A stretch of 64,000 bases of DNA from Suilimivivens sp963618065. Its GTDB lineage: Bacteria; Bacillota; Clostridia; Lachnospirales; Lachnospiraceae. Of this stretch, positions 41,139-49,295 are shown piece after piece. The position numbers and the translations under genes are program-made. Where the stretch lies: positions 1-64,000 of the forward strand of contig CAVERH010000005.1 of the NCBI GenBank assembly GCA_963618065.1, in the 5' to 3' direction. Under the pieces are notes generated by a model. It saw only the letters and a list, made by a program, of their open reading frames with translations. It did no database searches and was not told the origin of the DNA. Position 1 is the stretch's first letter. Each line of letters opens with the position of its first letter.

Positions 41139-41501
41139 ATGGATCATCCGGAGCCTCCGAAAAGCAAACAGATCCTGGCATATCTGATTTTTGCGGTGTT
41201 TATTATTGCCATGATCGGTGGAATCATTTTCATTGGTATGGATGGAATCCGAAGCGGCTGCGGCTTCTGGCAGTTGACCCTGCGTTTCCTGATTGTGCTT
41301 TATATCAATAAGGCCTTTGATATTCTGGTTCAGGATCAGTGGCTTGTCATGACGGTTGGGTTCTATAAAAAAATCTTCCCGGAGACAGCCGGCTGCGAAG
41401 GATGGAAGAACAGAGGTTTTAACAATAAAAAGCAGATCGTCCGGATTATTGCTTATCCCTTCCTGTGCATGATGACAGCAGGGATCTTTATGCTACTATA
41501 G
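41139..41501 (+). CDS. Small multi-span membrane protein of unknown function
   Basis: 120 residues. Three likely membrane helices: about 11-33, 43-60 and 103-119. The middle segment carries VQDQWLVMTVGFYKKIFPETAGCEGWKN. I do not recognise the family. Its message begins with the pseudoknotted RNA, so expression may respond to a ligand or stress that this RNA senses. The ribosome-binding site (GAAGCGGA) is weak, as in many riboswitch-controlled genes. No functional hint comes from the neighbours. Confidence 0.65.
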   Translation: MDHPEPPKSKQILAYLIFAVFIIAMIGGIIFIGMDGIRSGCGFWQLTLRFLIVLYINKAFDILVQDQWLVMTVGFYKKIFPETAGCEGWKNRGFNNKKQIVRIIAYPFLCMMTAGIFMLL

Positions 41502-41566
41502 GATGCATAGAAAAGAATACATAGAAAGAATATATAGATAGAATGCATAGATAGAATACATAGATA
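41501..41566 (+). repeat. 13-bp AT-rich tandem repeat, five units
   Basis: Units such as GAATACATAGATA and GAATGCATAGATA repeat five times with small changes, directly after the stop codon of the membrane protein gene. Confidence 0.75.
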
Positions 41567-41576
41567 GAAATAGTAA

Positions 41577-41613
41577 CAGGCAGGTGGTCTTAAAGTAAGG
41601 CAGCCTGCTTTTT
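41577..41613 (+). terminator. Weak terminator
   Basis: GCAGG (41580-41584) pairs with CCTGC (41604-41608), followed by TTTTTACTT. The short stem makes this tentative. Confidence 0.4.
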
Positions 41614-41620
41614 ACTTTAT

Positions 41621-41770
41621 AGGAAATTCCGTAGGAATTTCTTAATAAAGCAAAAAGCTCCGCATGGATGCGCAGCTCGCGGAGAAGAAATTAGTTGCTT
41701 TGCAACACCGCTCGCGCGCGAAGAGTTCGCAAGCGAACTCTTTATTTTGCCTGTAAATGGCACTTTTACA
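41621..41770. repeat. Cluster of five palindromes
   Basis: Within 150 nt: GAAATTCC/GGAATTTC (41623-41641), CTCCGC/GCGGAG (41658-41684), GTTGC/GCAAC (41694-41706), GAGTTCGC/GCGAACTC followed by a T-rich run (41723-41748), and TGTAAA/TTTACA (41752-41770). It looks like a repetitive extragenic element. The remaining sequence to 41908 holds no gene I can see. Confidence 0.6.
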
Positions 41771-41908
41771 GGGGGCTGGAGGAATTTATGAATGGTGCTT
41801 GACAGGATGGGAAGGTTTCTGCAGAATAAGAAACAGATGTTGCGAAACAAGTGTTTCTTAATGGCGTTTTAAAATGGGAATGTTTCCAAACAGAAGGGAG
41901 AATAGGAG

Positions 41909-42386
41909 ATGCCACCGAAATATAAATTTACGAAAGAAGAAATCATACAGGCCGCATTTGAAATGGTGCGGACTGACGGGTTTTCCGAGCTTACGGCAAG
42001 GGCACTTGGAATGAGGCTCGGTTCCTCGCCAAAACCAATTTTCAGTATTTTCACCAGTATGGAAGAGGTGCAGGAGGAAGTAATTCAGGCAGCGAAGAGG
42101 CTGTATGCAGAATATGTGGAGAGAGGACTTCAGGAAACACCGGCATTCCCTTCCGGTGATCGATGACAATTATGATAAAATTCTTGCTTCCCTGATGGAT
42201 GGATACCGGCTTAAAGAACCGGTGGCCGAGAGGATTTACCGGCATTTATGGATTTATTCACATGGAATTGCCACGCTGTGTGCAACGAAGATGTGCCAGT
42301 TTACGAAGGAAGAAATCGAAGAGATGATGGCAGAGGTCTTCAAGGGGCTGCTCATTCAGGAAACGAAAGGGGAAAAGCATGATTAA
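41909..42386 (+). pseudogene. TetR-family regulator broken by deletion and frameshift
   Basis: The first frame (41909-42166) encodes a normal TetR helix-turn-helix start (KFTKEEIIQAAFEMVRTDGFSELTARALGMRLGSSPKPIF), then stops after 85 residues. The C-terminal ligand-domain helices (DNYDKILASLMDGY, then HLWIYSHGIATLCATKMCQF) continue in another frame to 42386. About 40 residues typically found between them, including the middle of the ligand pocket, are absent. The total span is too short for a complete TetR. The ABC transporter that follows by 4-nt overlap has probably lost its repressor. Confidence 0.8.
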
Positions 42387-43071
42387 AGCCAGAGAGATCA
42401 ATAAATTTTATGGAAGTGGGGAAAGCCGTTTTCAGGTTTTGAAAAATATCAGTCTGACGATTGAGGATGGAGATTTCGTTGTGATTCTGGGAGCGTCGGG
42501 ATCCGGCAAGTCCACATTACTAAATGTATTATCGGGACTGGAACGGGCAGAAAGCGGTCAGATTTTTTATGATGATACCGAAATTACAGCACTTACGGAC
42601 AAGGAACTGACAGCCTTCCGGAGAAAGAAGATCGGCTTTATTTTCCAGCAGTATTATCTCCTGCAGAACATGAATGTGGGCAAAAATGTGAAAATGGGAG
42701 CGGATCTTGCTGCAAACAGTGATTATAAAGCGATTATCAGGGAGGTTGGACTGGAAAACAAGCTTCACAAATTCCCCAGTGAATTATCGGGAGGTGAACA
42801 GCAGCGGGTATCGGTTACCAGAGCACTTGCCAAAAGACCGGAGGTTTTATTTTTGGATGAACCTACGGGTGCCCTGGATGAAGATACCGGACGACAGGTG
42901 CTGCAGTACATCAGTGAATTGCAGAAGGAATACGGATTCACCATTATTATGGTAACGCATAACCTGAATATTGCGGAAATGGCGAAAACCGTGATCCGGA
43001 TGAGTAACGGAAAAGTGTCGGAGGTCTATACGACACAGACACAGAAAACCGCATATGAGATAGGATGGTGA
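42379..43071 (+). CDS. ABC transporter ATP-binding protein (MacB/LolD type)
   Basis: 230 residues. Walker A GASGSGKST, Q-loop IFQQYYLLQNMNV, signature LSGGEQQRVSVTRALA, Walker B VLFLDEPTGALDEDT, and H-loop MVTHNLN. The type is that of exporters for peptides, lipoproteins or antibiotics that use FtsX-like permeases. It is paired with the permease beginning 6 nt later and was probably controlled by the now-broken TetR gene. Confidence 0.94.
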   Translation: MIKAREINKFYGSGESRFQVLKNISLTIEDGDFVVILGASGSGKSTLLNVLSGLERAESGQIFYDDTEITALTDKELTAFRRKKIGFIFQQYYLLQNMNVGKNVKMGADLAANSDYKAIIREVGLENKLHKFPSELSGGEQQRVSVTRALAKRPEVLFLDEPTGALDEDTGRQVLQYISELQKEYGFTIIMVTHNLNIAEMAKTVIRMSNGKVSEVYTTQTQKTAYEIGW

Positions 43072-43077
43072 GGCAGG

Positions 43078-44214
43078 ATGATTGGAATGAAAGATCTGGG
43101 TAAGCTGGCTGCAATCACGGTGGTAACCCTTTGCGCTGCGTTTGTATGCACCATCTTTTTAAACTACAAAATGGATCTGGAGTCAATTAGAGAAATCGTT
43201 ACCGCTTATCAGGAAATGGTGTTTTATGAAGCACAGATGGGAACCGCCAAGGTCGTTGTGGGTGTGAGCGGAGGCTGTCTGATTATTACCACGGTAATTC
43301 TGCTGGTCTTTTATATTAAGAATTATATGGATACGCATGGGAAAGAGCTTGGAATTCTGAAGGCACTTGGTTATTCCCGGTTACATATTGCGAAAAGCTT
43401 CTGGGTGTTTGGTTTTAGTGTGCTTACAGGAGCAGGGATCGGATTTGGGGCTGCGTGGCTTTATCTGCCAACCTTTTACCGGGTCATGAATAAGGAGAAG
43501 ATTCTTCCGGATCTGGAGCCGCAGTTTCATGGAAACCTGGTTCTTTTCCTTGTAGTTCTGCCAACATTGTTCTTTATGCTTCTTGCGGTATTCTATGCGT
43601 TCCTTAAGCTGAATAGTCCGGTGCTTGATCTGCTTAAGGAAAGGAAGCATAGCAAAGAAAAGCACTTTACAAAGGATAAGGAAGAAGATTCTTTCCTTTC
43701 AGGGTTAAGGAAAAGTACGCTGCACAGCCAGAAAATACTGGTATTTTTTGTCGGCTTTTCTGCCTTTTGCTTTTCCTCTATGACACAGATGTCTATGGCA
43801 ATGGACGATTTAGCCAGTGAGCAGATGGCGTGGATTATGCTTTCGATCGGGCTGACACTTGCCTTTATGACGCTGCTGATGTCTTTAACCAGTGTTTTCA
43901 ATGCCAATACCAAAACGATTGCAATGATGAAGGTATTCGGCTATTCGAAAACCGAATGCAGCCGGTCCGTTTTCGGCGGTTACCGTCCGGTTTCCTATGT
44001 CGGCTTTCTGATCGGGACGCTGTATCAGTATGTGCTGCTACGGATCATGGTGGATGTGATATTTGCAGACTGGGAGACAATGCCGGAATTTCATTTTGAC
44101 TGGAAAGCCATGCTGATTTCCCTTGTGACCTTTCTCCTTGCTTACGAGCTGATTCTGTATGTTTATTCCCGGAAGATCGAACAGCAGTCCGTAAAAAGCA
44201 TCATGCTGGAATAG
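43078..44214 (+). CDS. FtsX-like ABC transporter permease
   Basis: 378 residues. One N-terminal membrane helix is followed by a helix pair around 60-85, then KELGILKALGYSRLHIAKSFWVFG, the coupling-helix region of FtsX-type permeases, with a second matching segment KTIAMMKVFGYSKTECSRSVF near 280. Membrane helices occur on each side. It is shorter than full MacB and lacks a large outside domain after the first helix, so it may be a half-size or reduced permease. It is followed by a strong terminator. Confidence 0.88.
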   Translation: MIGMKDLGKLAAITVVTLCAAFVCTIFLNYKMDLESIREIVTAYQEMVFYEAQMGTAKVVVGVSGGCLIITTVILLVFYIKNYMDTHGKELGILKALGYSRLHIAKSFWVFGFSVLTGAGIGFGAAWLYLPTFYRVMNKEKILPDLEPQFHGNLVLFLVVLPTLFFMLLAVFYAFLKLNSPVLDLLKERKHSKEKHFTKDKEEDSFLSGLRKSTLHSQKILVFFVGFSAFCFSSMTQMSMAMDDLASEQMAWIMLSIGLTLAFMTLLMSLTSVFNANTKTIAMMKVFGYSKTECSRSVFGGYRPVSYVGFLIGTLYQYVLLRIMVDVIFADWETMPEFHFDWKAMLISLVTFLLAYELILYVYSRKIEQQSVKSIMLE

Positions 44215-44260
44215 CAGACGGATCATATAAATACAATATGAAATACAAGATCAGCTTGAT

Positions 44261-44311
44261 CTCCCGGCACTTGTTCGATACAATGAATCTTACAGGTGCC
44301 GGGAGTTTTTT
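44261..44311 (+). terminator. Rho-independent terminator
   Basis: CTCCCGGCAC (44261-44270) pairs with GTGCCGGGAG (44296-44305), followed by TTTTTT. It ends the ABC transporter operon. Confidence 0.85.
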
Positions 44312-44382
44312 GCAAGGAGCGGAAAGCTGGATGCGAAGAGACAGACCATATAGACAAAAGGGCAATAGAAAGAGGCAGGAGC

Positions 44383-46257
44383 ATGAATCTGATTAATATA
44401 GAGAATGTGACGAAATCCTATACGGAAAGAAAGTTGTTTGAGGATGCTTCCTTTTCCCTGCAGGAGGGAGAAAAGGTTGGCGTCATCGGCATTAACGGAA
44501 CCGGAAAGACAACGTTGCTGAAGATGATTATGGGAACGGAGGAGCCGGAAGAAGGTAACATTACGATTGCAAATCATGTGGTAATGCGCTATCTTCCGCA
44601 GCATCCGGAATTTGCAGCGGACAAAAGCAGCCTGGAATGTGTATTGCAGGGAAATGTCACAGAAGAAAACCGTTGGTCCATAGAGAGTGAAGCCAAAACG
44701 ATGATGACCCGGCTTGGGATTCAGGATTTCACGCAGCCGGCCGGTCAGTTATCCGGAGGACAAAGAAAGCGGCTTGCATTGATCTCAGCGCTTCTTTCTC
44801 CGGCAGATATTCTGCTTTTGGATGAGCCGACCAACCATCTGGATAACGATATGGCAGACTGGCTGGAGGATTATCTGAAAAAATGGAAAGGGGCGTTCCT
44901 TATGGTCACCCATGACCGGTATTTTCTGGACAGCGTGTGCAAACGGATCATCGAGATTGACAAAGGGAAAATTTACAGCTATCAGACCAATTATTCGGGC
45001 TTTCTGGAATTGAAAACGGAACGGCAGGATATGGAAGCAGCCAGTGAACGGAAGCGTCAATCGATTCTGCGTGTGGAACTGGAATGGATACGCAGGGGAG
45101 CCAGAGCGCGGTCTACCAAGCAGAAAGCGCATATCCAGCGTTACGAAGAACTGCGGGACCGGCAGGCGCCGACACAGGACTTCCAGGTAGAATTAAGTTC
45201 CATTTCCACAAGAATGGGGAAAACGACCGTGGAGCTCCAGCATATCTGCAAGTCCTATGGAGAAAGAAAACTGATTGACGATTTTTCTTATATCTTTTTG
45301 AAGGGAGACCGGGTTGGATTTATCGGACCCAACGGCTGCGGAAAATCGACATTGATGAAAATGATTGCAGGGCTTATCCCTCCCGATTCCGGAACGATCA
45401 CGATCGGTCAGACCGTGAAAATGGGATATTATGCACAGGAGATAGCTTCGGAAAAATCAGCAGATGAGAAGGAAATTGACCTGTCCTACATGGATCCGGA
45501 TCAGAGAGTGATTGATTATGTGAAAGAGAGGGCAGAATATATCCAGACGGTGGACGGCCCCGTGTCGGCCTCCGTTATGCTGGACCGGTTTTTATTTCCC
45601 CCGGAGAAGCAGTACAGCCTCATCGGGAAATTGTCCGGCGGGGAAAAGAAGCGGTTGAATCTGCTTCGGGTACTGGCAACGTCCCCGAACTTCATTTTGC
45701 TGGATGAGCCGACCAATAATCTGGACATTGCCACGCTGACGATCCTGGAGGACTATCTGGACCGGTATGAGGGCATTGTTGTTACGGTATCGCATGACCG
45801 GTATTTCCTTGACCGGACGATGAAGCGGATTTTTGCCTTTGAAGAGGATGGAAAACTCAGACAGTACGAAGGTGGCTATACCGATTATTCCCTGAAAAAA
45901 CTCGCTGAGAAGGAAGAAAGGGAGGCAGAGGAAGCAGCACAGAACAGAAAAACAGGGAATGGAAACGGCGCAAAACCGGATCCCCAGACCGGGCAGAAGG
46001 GACAGCGTACCCGCGGACCGCAGAAGTTAAAATTTACCTATCAGGAGCAGAAGGATTATGAAACCATAGAGGCGGATATCGCAGCACTGGAAGAAAAGAT
46101 CGGGAAGCTCGATGAGGAAATGACCGCCGTTTCCACAGACTTCGTAAAACTAAATCAACTGACAGCTGAAAAAGAAGAAACCGAAAAGCTGCTGGAAGAA
46201 AAGATGGATCGGTGGATGTACCTGGAAGAATTGGCAGCGAGAATTGCGGAACAGTAG
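44383..46257 (+). CDS. ABC-F ATPase (Uup-like)
   Basis: 624 residues from ATG 44383, after AGGAG. There are two ABC cassettes in one chain: GINGTGKTT ... LSGGQRKRLALISAL ... LLLDEPTNHLD, and GPNGCGKST ... LSGGEKKRLNLLRVL ... LLDEPTNNLD. No membrane part is present. A charged linker between the cassettes and a C-terminal coiled coil (LEEKIGKLDEEMTAV onward) place it near Uup. ABC-F proteins bind the ribosomal E site and resolve stalled or stressed translation; some protect from antibiotics. An earlier in-frame start at 44296 would lie in the upstream terminator and is rejected. Confidence 0.92.
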   Translation: MNLINIENVTKSYTERKLFEDASFSLQEGEKVGVIGINGTGKTTLLKMIMGTEEPEEGNITIANHVVMRYLPQHPEFAADKSSLECVLQGNVTEENRWSIESEAKTMMTRLGIQDFTQPAGQLSGGQRKRLALISALLSPADILLLDEPTNHLDNDMADWLEDYLKKWKGAFLMVTHDRYFLDSVCKRIIEIDKGKIYSYQTNYSGFLELKTERQDMEAASERKRQSILRVELEWIRRGARARSTKQKAHIQRYEELRDRQAPTQDFQVELSSISTRMGKTTVELQHICKSYGERKLIDDFSYIFLKGDRVGFIGPNGCGKSTLMKMIAGLIPPDSGTITIGQTVKMGYYAQEIASEKSADEKEIDLSYMDPDQRVIDYVKERAEYIQTVDGPVSASVMLDRFLFPPEKQYSLIGKLSGGEKKRLNLLRVLATSPNFILLDEPTNNLDIATLTILEDYLDRYEGIVVTVSHDRYFLDRTMKRIFAFEEDGKLRQYEGGYTDYSLKKLAEKEEREAEEAAQNRKTGNGNGAKPDPQTGQKGQRTRGPQKLKFTYQEQKDYETIEADIAALEEKIGKLDEEMTAVSTDFVKLNQLTAEKEETEKLLEEKMDRWMYLEELAARIAEQ

Positions 46258-46274
46258 ATGGGAAGAAAGCGAAA

Positions 46275-46727
46275 ATGGAGATCAGCTACAAACGACTTAC
46301 AGAAAATGAATTAGATCGTTTTATTATAATGAGAATTAACCAACTCCGGGAAGAGGGCGCCAGGGAAAATATTGATTTAGCACCGGAACTAAAGGATTAC
46401 TATATGCGGCACATGGCAGATGGAACTTTTGTGTCATGGCTGGCCTTTGATGGAAATAAGATAATAGCAACGAGTGGAATGTCATTCGTGGAAAAGCCTC
46501 CTTACTTTGGATGCCCAAGCGGGAGAATTGGATTATTGTCCAGTATGTATACAGATCCTGATTATAGAAGAAAAGGAATTGCAAGGGAGCTGCTGGACCG
46601 TGTGATAAAAGATGCCAGGGAATATGGATGCGGAACAGTCCAGATTACCGCATCAGATATGGGAGTTAAGCTTTATTCTGATTTTGGATTTGTACATAAT
46701 GAAAACTTCATGCAGTATAAGCTTTAG
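46275..46727 (+). CDS. GNAT-family N-acetyltransferase
   Basis: 150 residues from ATG 46275. The acetyl-CoA-binding motif is MYTDPDYRRKGIARELLDRVIKDAREYGC, followed by DMGVKLYSDFGFVHNENFM, the usual end of the fold. The substrate is unknown. It follows the ABC-F gene by 17 nt and ends in its own terminator. Confidence 0.9.
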   Translation: MEISYKRLTENELDRFIIMRINQLREEGARENIDLAPELKDYYMRHMADGTFVSWLAFDGNKIIATSGMSFVEKPPYFGCPSGRIGLLSSMYTDPDYRRKGIARELLDRVIKDAREYGCGTVQITASDMGVKLYSDFGFVHNENFMQYKL

Positions 46728-46730
46728 GTT

Positions 46731-46758
46731 AAGGCGGGATATTACACCCCGCCTTTTT
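46731..46758 (+). terminator. Terminator after the GNAT gene
   Basis: AAGGCGGG (46731-46738) pairs with CCCGCCTT (46748-46755), followed by Ts. A similar AAGGCGGG/CCTCGCCTT stem occurs at 48521. Confidence 0.8.
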
Positions 46759-46802
46759 ATAATTTCTACATTTTCGAACCGATTGGTTTTTGGAATTTAT
46801 AG

Positions 46803-47231
46803 CTATTTAGAAAAATCAATTTCATATCGTGTTCCATGCGAGAGTAATAATCCATCTATTAAGTCAATACGCAGAATACATGTATTGACATCATCAAAAT
46901 TATTATGTCCATTATCAATCCACTCAGAAAATGCTACTCGCATCTTATTTGCAATATCTTTATTTTCTTCTTTCCCGAAATACCCTAAGTTAATTCCTTT
47001 TCCATGTGCGGTAAACCAATCACCAGAAAGTGCTACAATAGGATTTACTTCAATCTGTTTCATTTTGTTTGATAATCCATATGTAAGCACATAAAATGCA
47101 CCATCAGCATAAAAAGCATTTACATTACGAACATAAGGGACTTCATGTATAGTTGTTGCCAACGCAATAATACTGTCTTTTCCAAATCGCTCAATTAATA
47201 TTTCTTCAGCTTCTTTTGTTAATTTCTCCAT
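46803..47231 (-). CDS. Pyridoxamine 5'-phosphate oxidase-like FMN-binding protein
   Basis: 142 residues of the split-barrel PNPOx-like family: IIALATTIHEVPYVRNVNAFYADGAFYVLTYGLSNKMKQIEVNPIVALSG is the FMN-binding core. Members reduce or bind flavin-type cofactors; the true vitamin B6 enzyme is longer. The gene is on the minus strand and distinctly AT-rich compared with its neighbours, so recent transfer is possible. A good GGAGGT site precedes the ATG. Confidence 0.85.
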   Translation of the reverse strand: MEKLTKEAEEILIERFGKDSIIALATTIHEVPYVRNVNAFYADGAFYVLTYGLSNKMKQIEVNPIVALSGDWFTAHGKGINLGYFGKEENKDIANKMRVAFSEWIDNGHNNFDDVNTCILRIDLIDGLLLSHGTRYEIDFSK

Positions 47232-47419
47232 AAGTTACCTCCATAGCTTCAAAATTTTATAATTAAATAATATTATATTTCATTGATTTTCCCAACTAGA
47301 ATTACTGCTAATTAGAATTGCGGCTAATTTTCATCCTTTCCATAAATCTATAAACTTCCAACACCAATCCTGCACAAATTCATAGAATATAGTAATAAAA
47401 ACAGCACACAAGGAGTATT

Positions 47420-47590
47420 ATGCAGGATCGTTTTAAAAGTGAATATATTGATAAATTTCCGGTTGCGATGGCATACGTTCCCTGGCAGCATTTAACTAAC
47501 GTTTTTGAAAACCTCGAGGAAGCGTTTAAAGTAGGAACGATTTTCCCTGAGCTCGAAAAACCTTTCAAGGGAAGGAGATGCGTAAAATGA
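47420..47590 (+). CDS. cotJA: Spore coat protein CotJA
   Basis: 56 residues from ATG 47420, preceded by AAGGAG. Motifs PVAMAYVPWQHLTNVFENLEEAFKVGTIFPELEKPF match CotJA. Its TGA overlaps the ATG of cotJB (ATGA). It is the first gene of the mother-cell cotJABC operon. I looked for a sigma-E promoter upstream; only a partial match was found (CATAGAAT at 47381). Confidence 0.9.
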   Translation: MQDRFKSEYIDKFPVAMAYVPWQHLTNVFENLEEAFKVGTIFPELEKPFKGRRCVK

Positions 47591-47856
47591 CCAATTTTAA
47601 TTCCGAACAGAGCCGTCTCCTTCATAACATTGATATTATGGATTTCGTGATTGTTGAAATGAACGAATATCTGGACACACATCCGACTGACCGCGATGCG
47701 ATCGAATATACCAGGCATTATGTGAGGATGAAAAATCAGGCTATGAAGGAATATGCTGCAAAGTATGGTCCTTTGAGCATTCAGGATATTGATGCATGTA
47801 AATACGATGAATGGAAATGGGCTTTACAGCCATGGCCATGGGAAGGAGAATGTTAA
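47587..47856 (+). CDS. cotJB: Spore coat protein CotJB
   Basis: 89 residues from ATG 47587, which overlaps the cotJA stop. ATG 47578 is possible but falls on the ribosome-binding site. Motifs LLHNIDIMDFVIVEMNEYLDTHPTDRDAI and a C-terminal WALQPWPWEGEC are typical of CotJB. It associates with CotJC in the spore coat. Confidence 0.93.
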   Translation: MTNFNSEQSRLLHNIDIMDFVIVEMNEYLDTHPTDRDAIEYTRHYVRMKNQAMKEYAAKYGPLSIQDIDACKYDEWKWALQPWPWEGEC

Positions 47857-47859
47857 GCT

Positions 47860-48468
47860 ATGTGGAAATATGAAAAACGATTACAATTCCCGGTTAATAT
47901 CAAAAATCCGAATGCAACACTTGCACAGGCGATCATGAGCCAGTACGGGGGTCCCGATGGAGAACTCGGCGCTTCCATGCGCTATCTGTCCCAACGCTAT
48001 TCCATGCCCTATCGTGAGGTTGCTGCCATTCTGACGGATATCGGCACGGAAGAGCTGGCCCATCTCGAAATGGTTTCCACCATTGTTCATCAACTTACCA
48101 GAAATCTTTCTATGGAAGAAATTGAAGAGTCCGGGTTTGCAAATTATTATGTAGATCATACGGTTGGTGTATGGCCGATGGCAGCCGGAGGTATCCCTTT
48201 TAACAGTTGCGAATTCCAGTCAAAGGGAGATGCCATTACGGACCTCTTTGAGAATATGGCTGCGGAACAGAAAGCACGCTCCACATACGATAATATTCTG
48301 CGACTCGTCCGTGACGATCCGGATGTATGTGAACCGATTAAATTCCTGCGTGCCAGAGAAATTGTCCATTTCCAACGTTTTGGTGAGGCTCTCCGAATCG
48401 TTCAGGATAAACTGGATTCCCAGAATTTCTATCAGTTCAATCCGGAATTTGACAGGTGCAAATCCTAA
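47860..48468 (+). CDS. cotJC: CotJC, manganese-catalase-family spore coat protein
   Basis: 202 residues. The four-helix-bundle core with metal ligands is visible in DIGTEELAHLEMVSTIVHQL and AREIVHFQRFGEALR, with ENMAAEQKARSTYDNIL between. CotJC resembles manganese catalases and is thought to protect the spore or mother cell from peroxide. It ends the cotJABC operon and is followed by a hairpin at 48521. Confidence 0.95.
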   Translation: MWKYEKRLQFPVNIKNPNATLAQAIMSQYGGPDGELGASMRYLSQRYSMPYREVAAILTDIGTEELAHLEMVSTIVHQLTRNLSMEEIEESGFANYYVDHTVGVWPMAAGGIPFNSCEFQSKGDAITDLFENMAAEQKARSTYDNILRLVRDDPDVCEPIKFLRAREIVHFQRFGEALRIVQDKLDSQNFYQFNPEFDRCKS

Positions 48469-48520
48469 GAAATAGCAAGTTAAAAATGTAGAAACTAAAT
48501 AATGTAGAAACAGTTATAAA

Positions 48521-48546
48521 AAGGCGGGGTGCAATATCCTCGCCTT
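48521..48546 (+). terminator. Hairpin after cotJC
   Basis: AAGGCG-GG (48521-48529) pairs with CC-CGCCTT (48538-48546), with few Ts after it. It is probably the operon terminator. Confidence 0.5.
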
Positions 48547-48595
48547 AAATTTGTCCGAATTATTGAGAAAATTTGACCGCAGATCAAGATATGTT

Positions 48596-49012
48596 AGGTA
48601 TATATAAAGTAATTGAATATGAGTACCCAATCATCGAGAGAGCATTGGGTATATATAAGGAAAACATGAAAAAACACCCAGACAAAGAGGGAATATTGGG
48701 TATACAAGCGGAAAATGATGAAGCGTACCCAGTCACAGGAAAAATATTGGGTATGTAAGAGAAAAAGCATGGAAAATACCCACCCACAAGAAAAATACTG
48801 GGTATATAAAAGAAAAGCACGGAGAAATACCCAGATAAAGACAGAACATTGGGTATGCCAGAGAAAAACCACGATGTATACCCAGTCGCAAAGAAAACAA
48901 TGGGTATACAAGAGAAAAGGCATGAAGCATACCCAGTCACAGAGAAATCATTGGGTGTGCAGGGCATGATTTTCTTTAATATGCCCAGTCAGATCTGAAA
49001 CTGTGGGTATAT
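48596..49012. repeat. 51-bp tandem repeat array, nine units
   Basis: GGGT-containing boxes (or AGGT in the first unit) recur at 48596, 48647, 48698, 48749, 48800, 48851, 48902 and 48953, exactly 51 bp apart, then near 49005. Each unit has ACCCA and TGGGT arms about 17 nt apart, forming a hairpin. The units are diverged, mostly outside the arms. In one frame they read as 17-residue repeats (GIxxxxxxxYPxxxKxL) broken by stops in the fourth and fifth units. The opposite strand is open for 127 codons. The 823-nt gap otherwise contains AT-rich sequence without a recognisable gene. Confidence 0.85.
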
Positions 49013-49295
49013 AAATTGGATTATTAAGAAAATACCCGGTGAAGCAAAAGCAAGGGATCAGGAATGCAGCAAGAAAATCCGATTTATACCTTGATTTCCG
49101 ACTGTGTTTGTGTAAGAATATACAAATGGAAAGTATGCAATACTGGTAATGCAGGAAGCAATCCATATTAGGAATGAAATATAATTTTTATAATTTATAG
49201 AATGCAAGAGAACAAGAAGTAACCTATAGAATCAGAGTAATCGTAATATATAAGTAATAAATATATAGACTTAAAAGAAAATAAGAGGTTTGAGT

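Noticed and set aside
44296..44382. Upstream extension of the ABC-F protein
   Set aside because: It would begin in the terminator of the previous operon; ATG 44383 has a ribosome-binding site and the usual ABC-F start.
48584..48967. Minus-strand 127-codon open frame over the array as a repeat protein
   Set aside because: All frames are fairly open because the repeat contains few stops; no ribosome-binding site or start context supports it.
48596..49012. 51-bp array as a CRISPR array
   Set aside because: The whole 51-bp unit is repeated with gradual drift; there are no identical repeats separated by unique spacers, and no cas genes are near.
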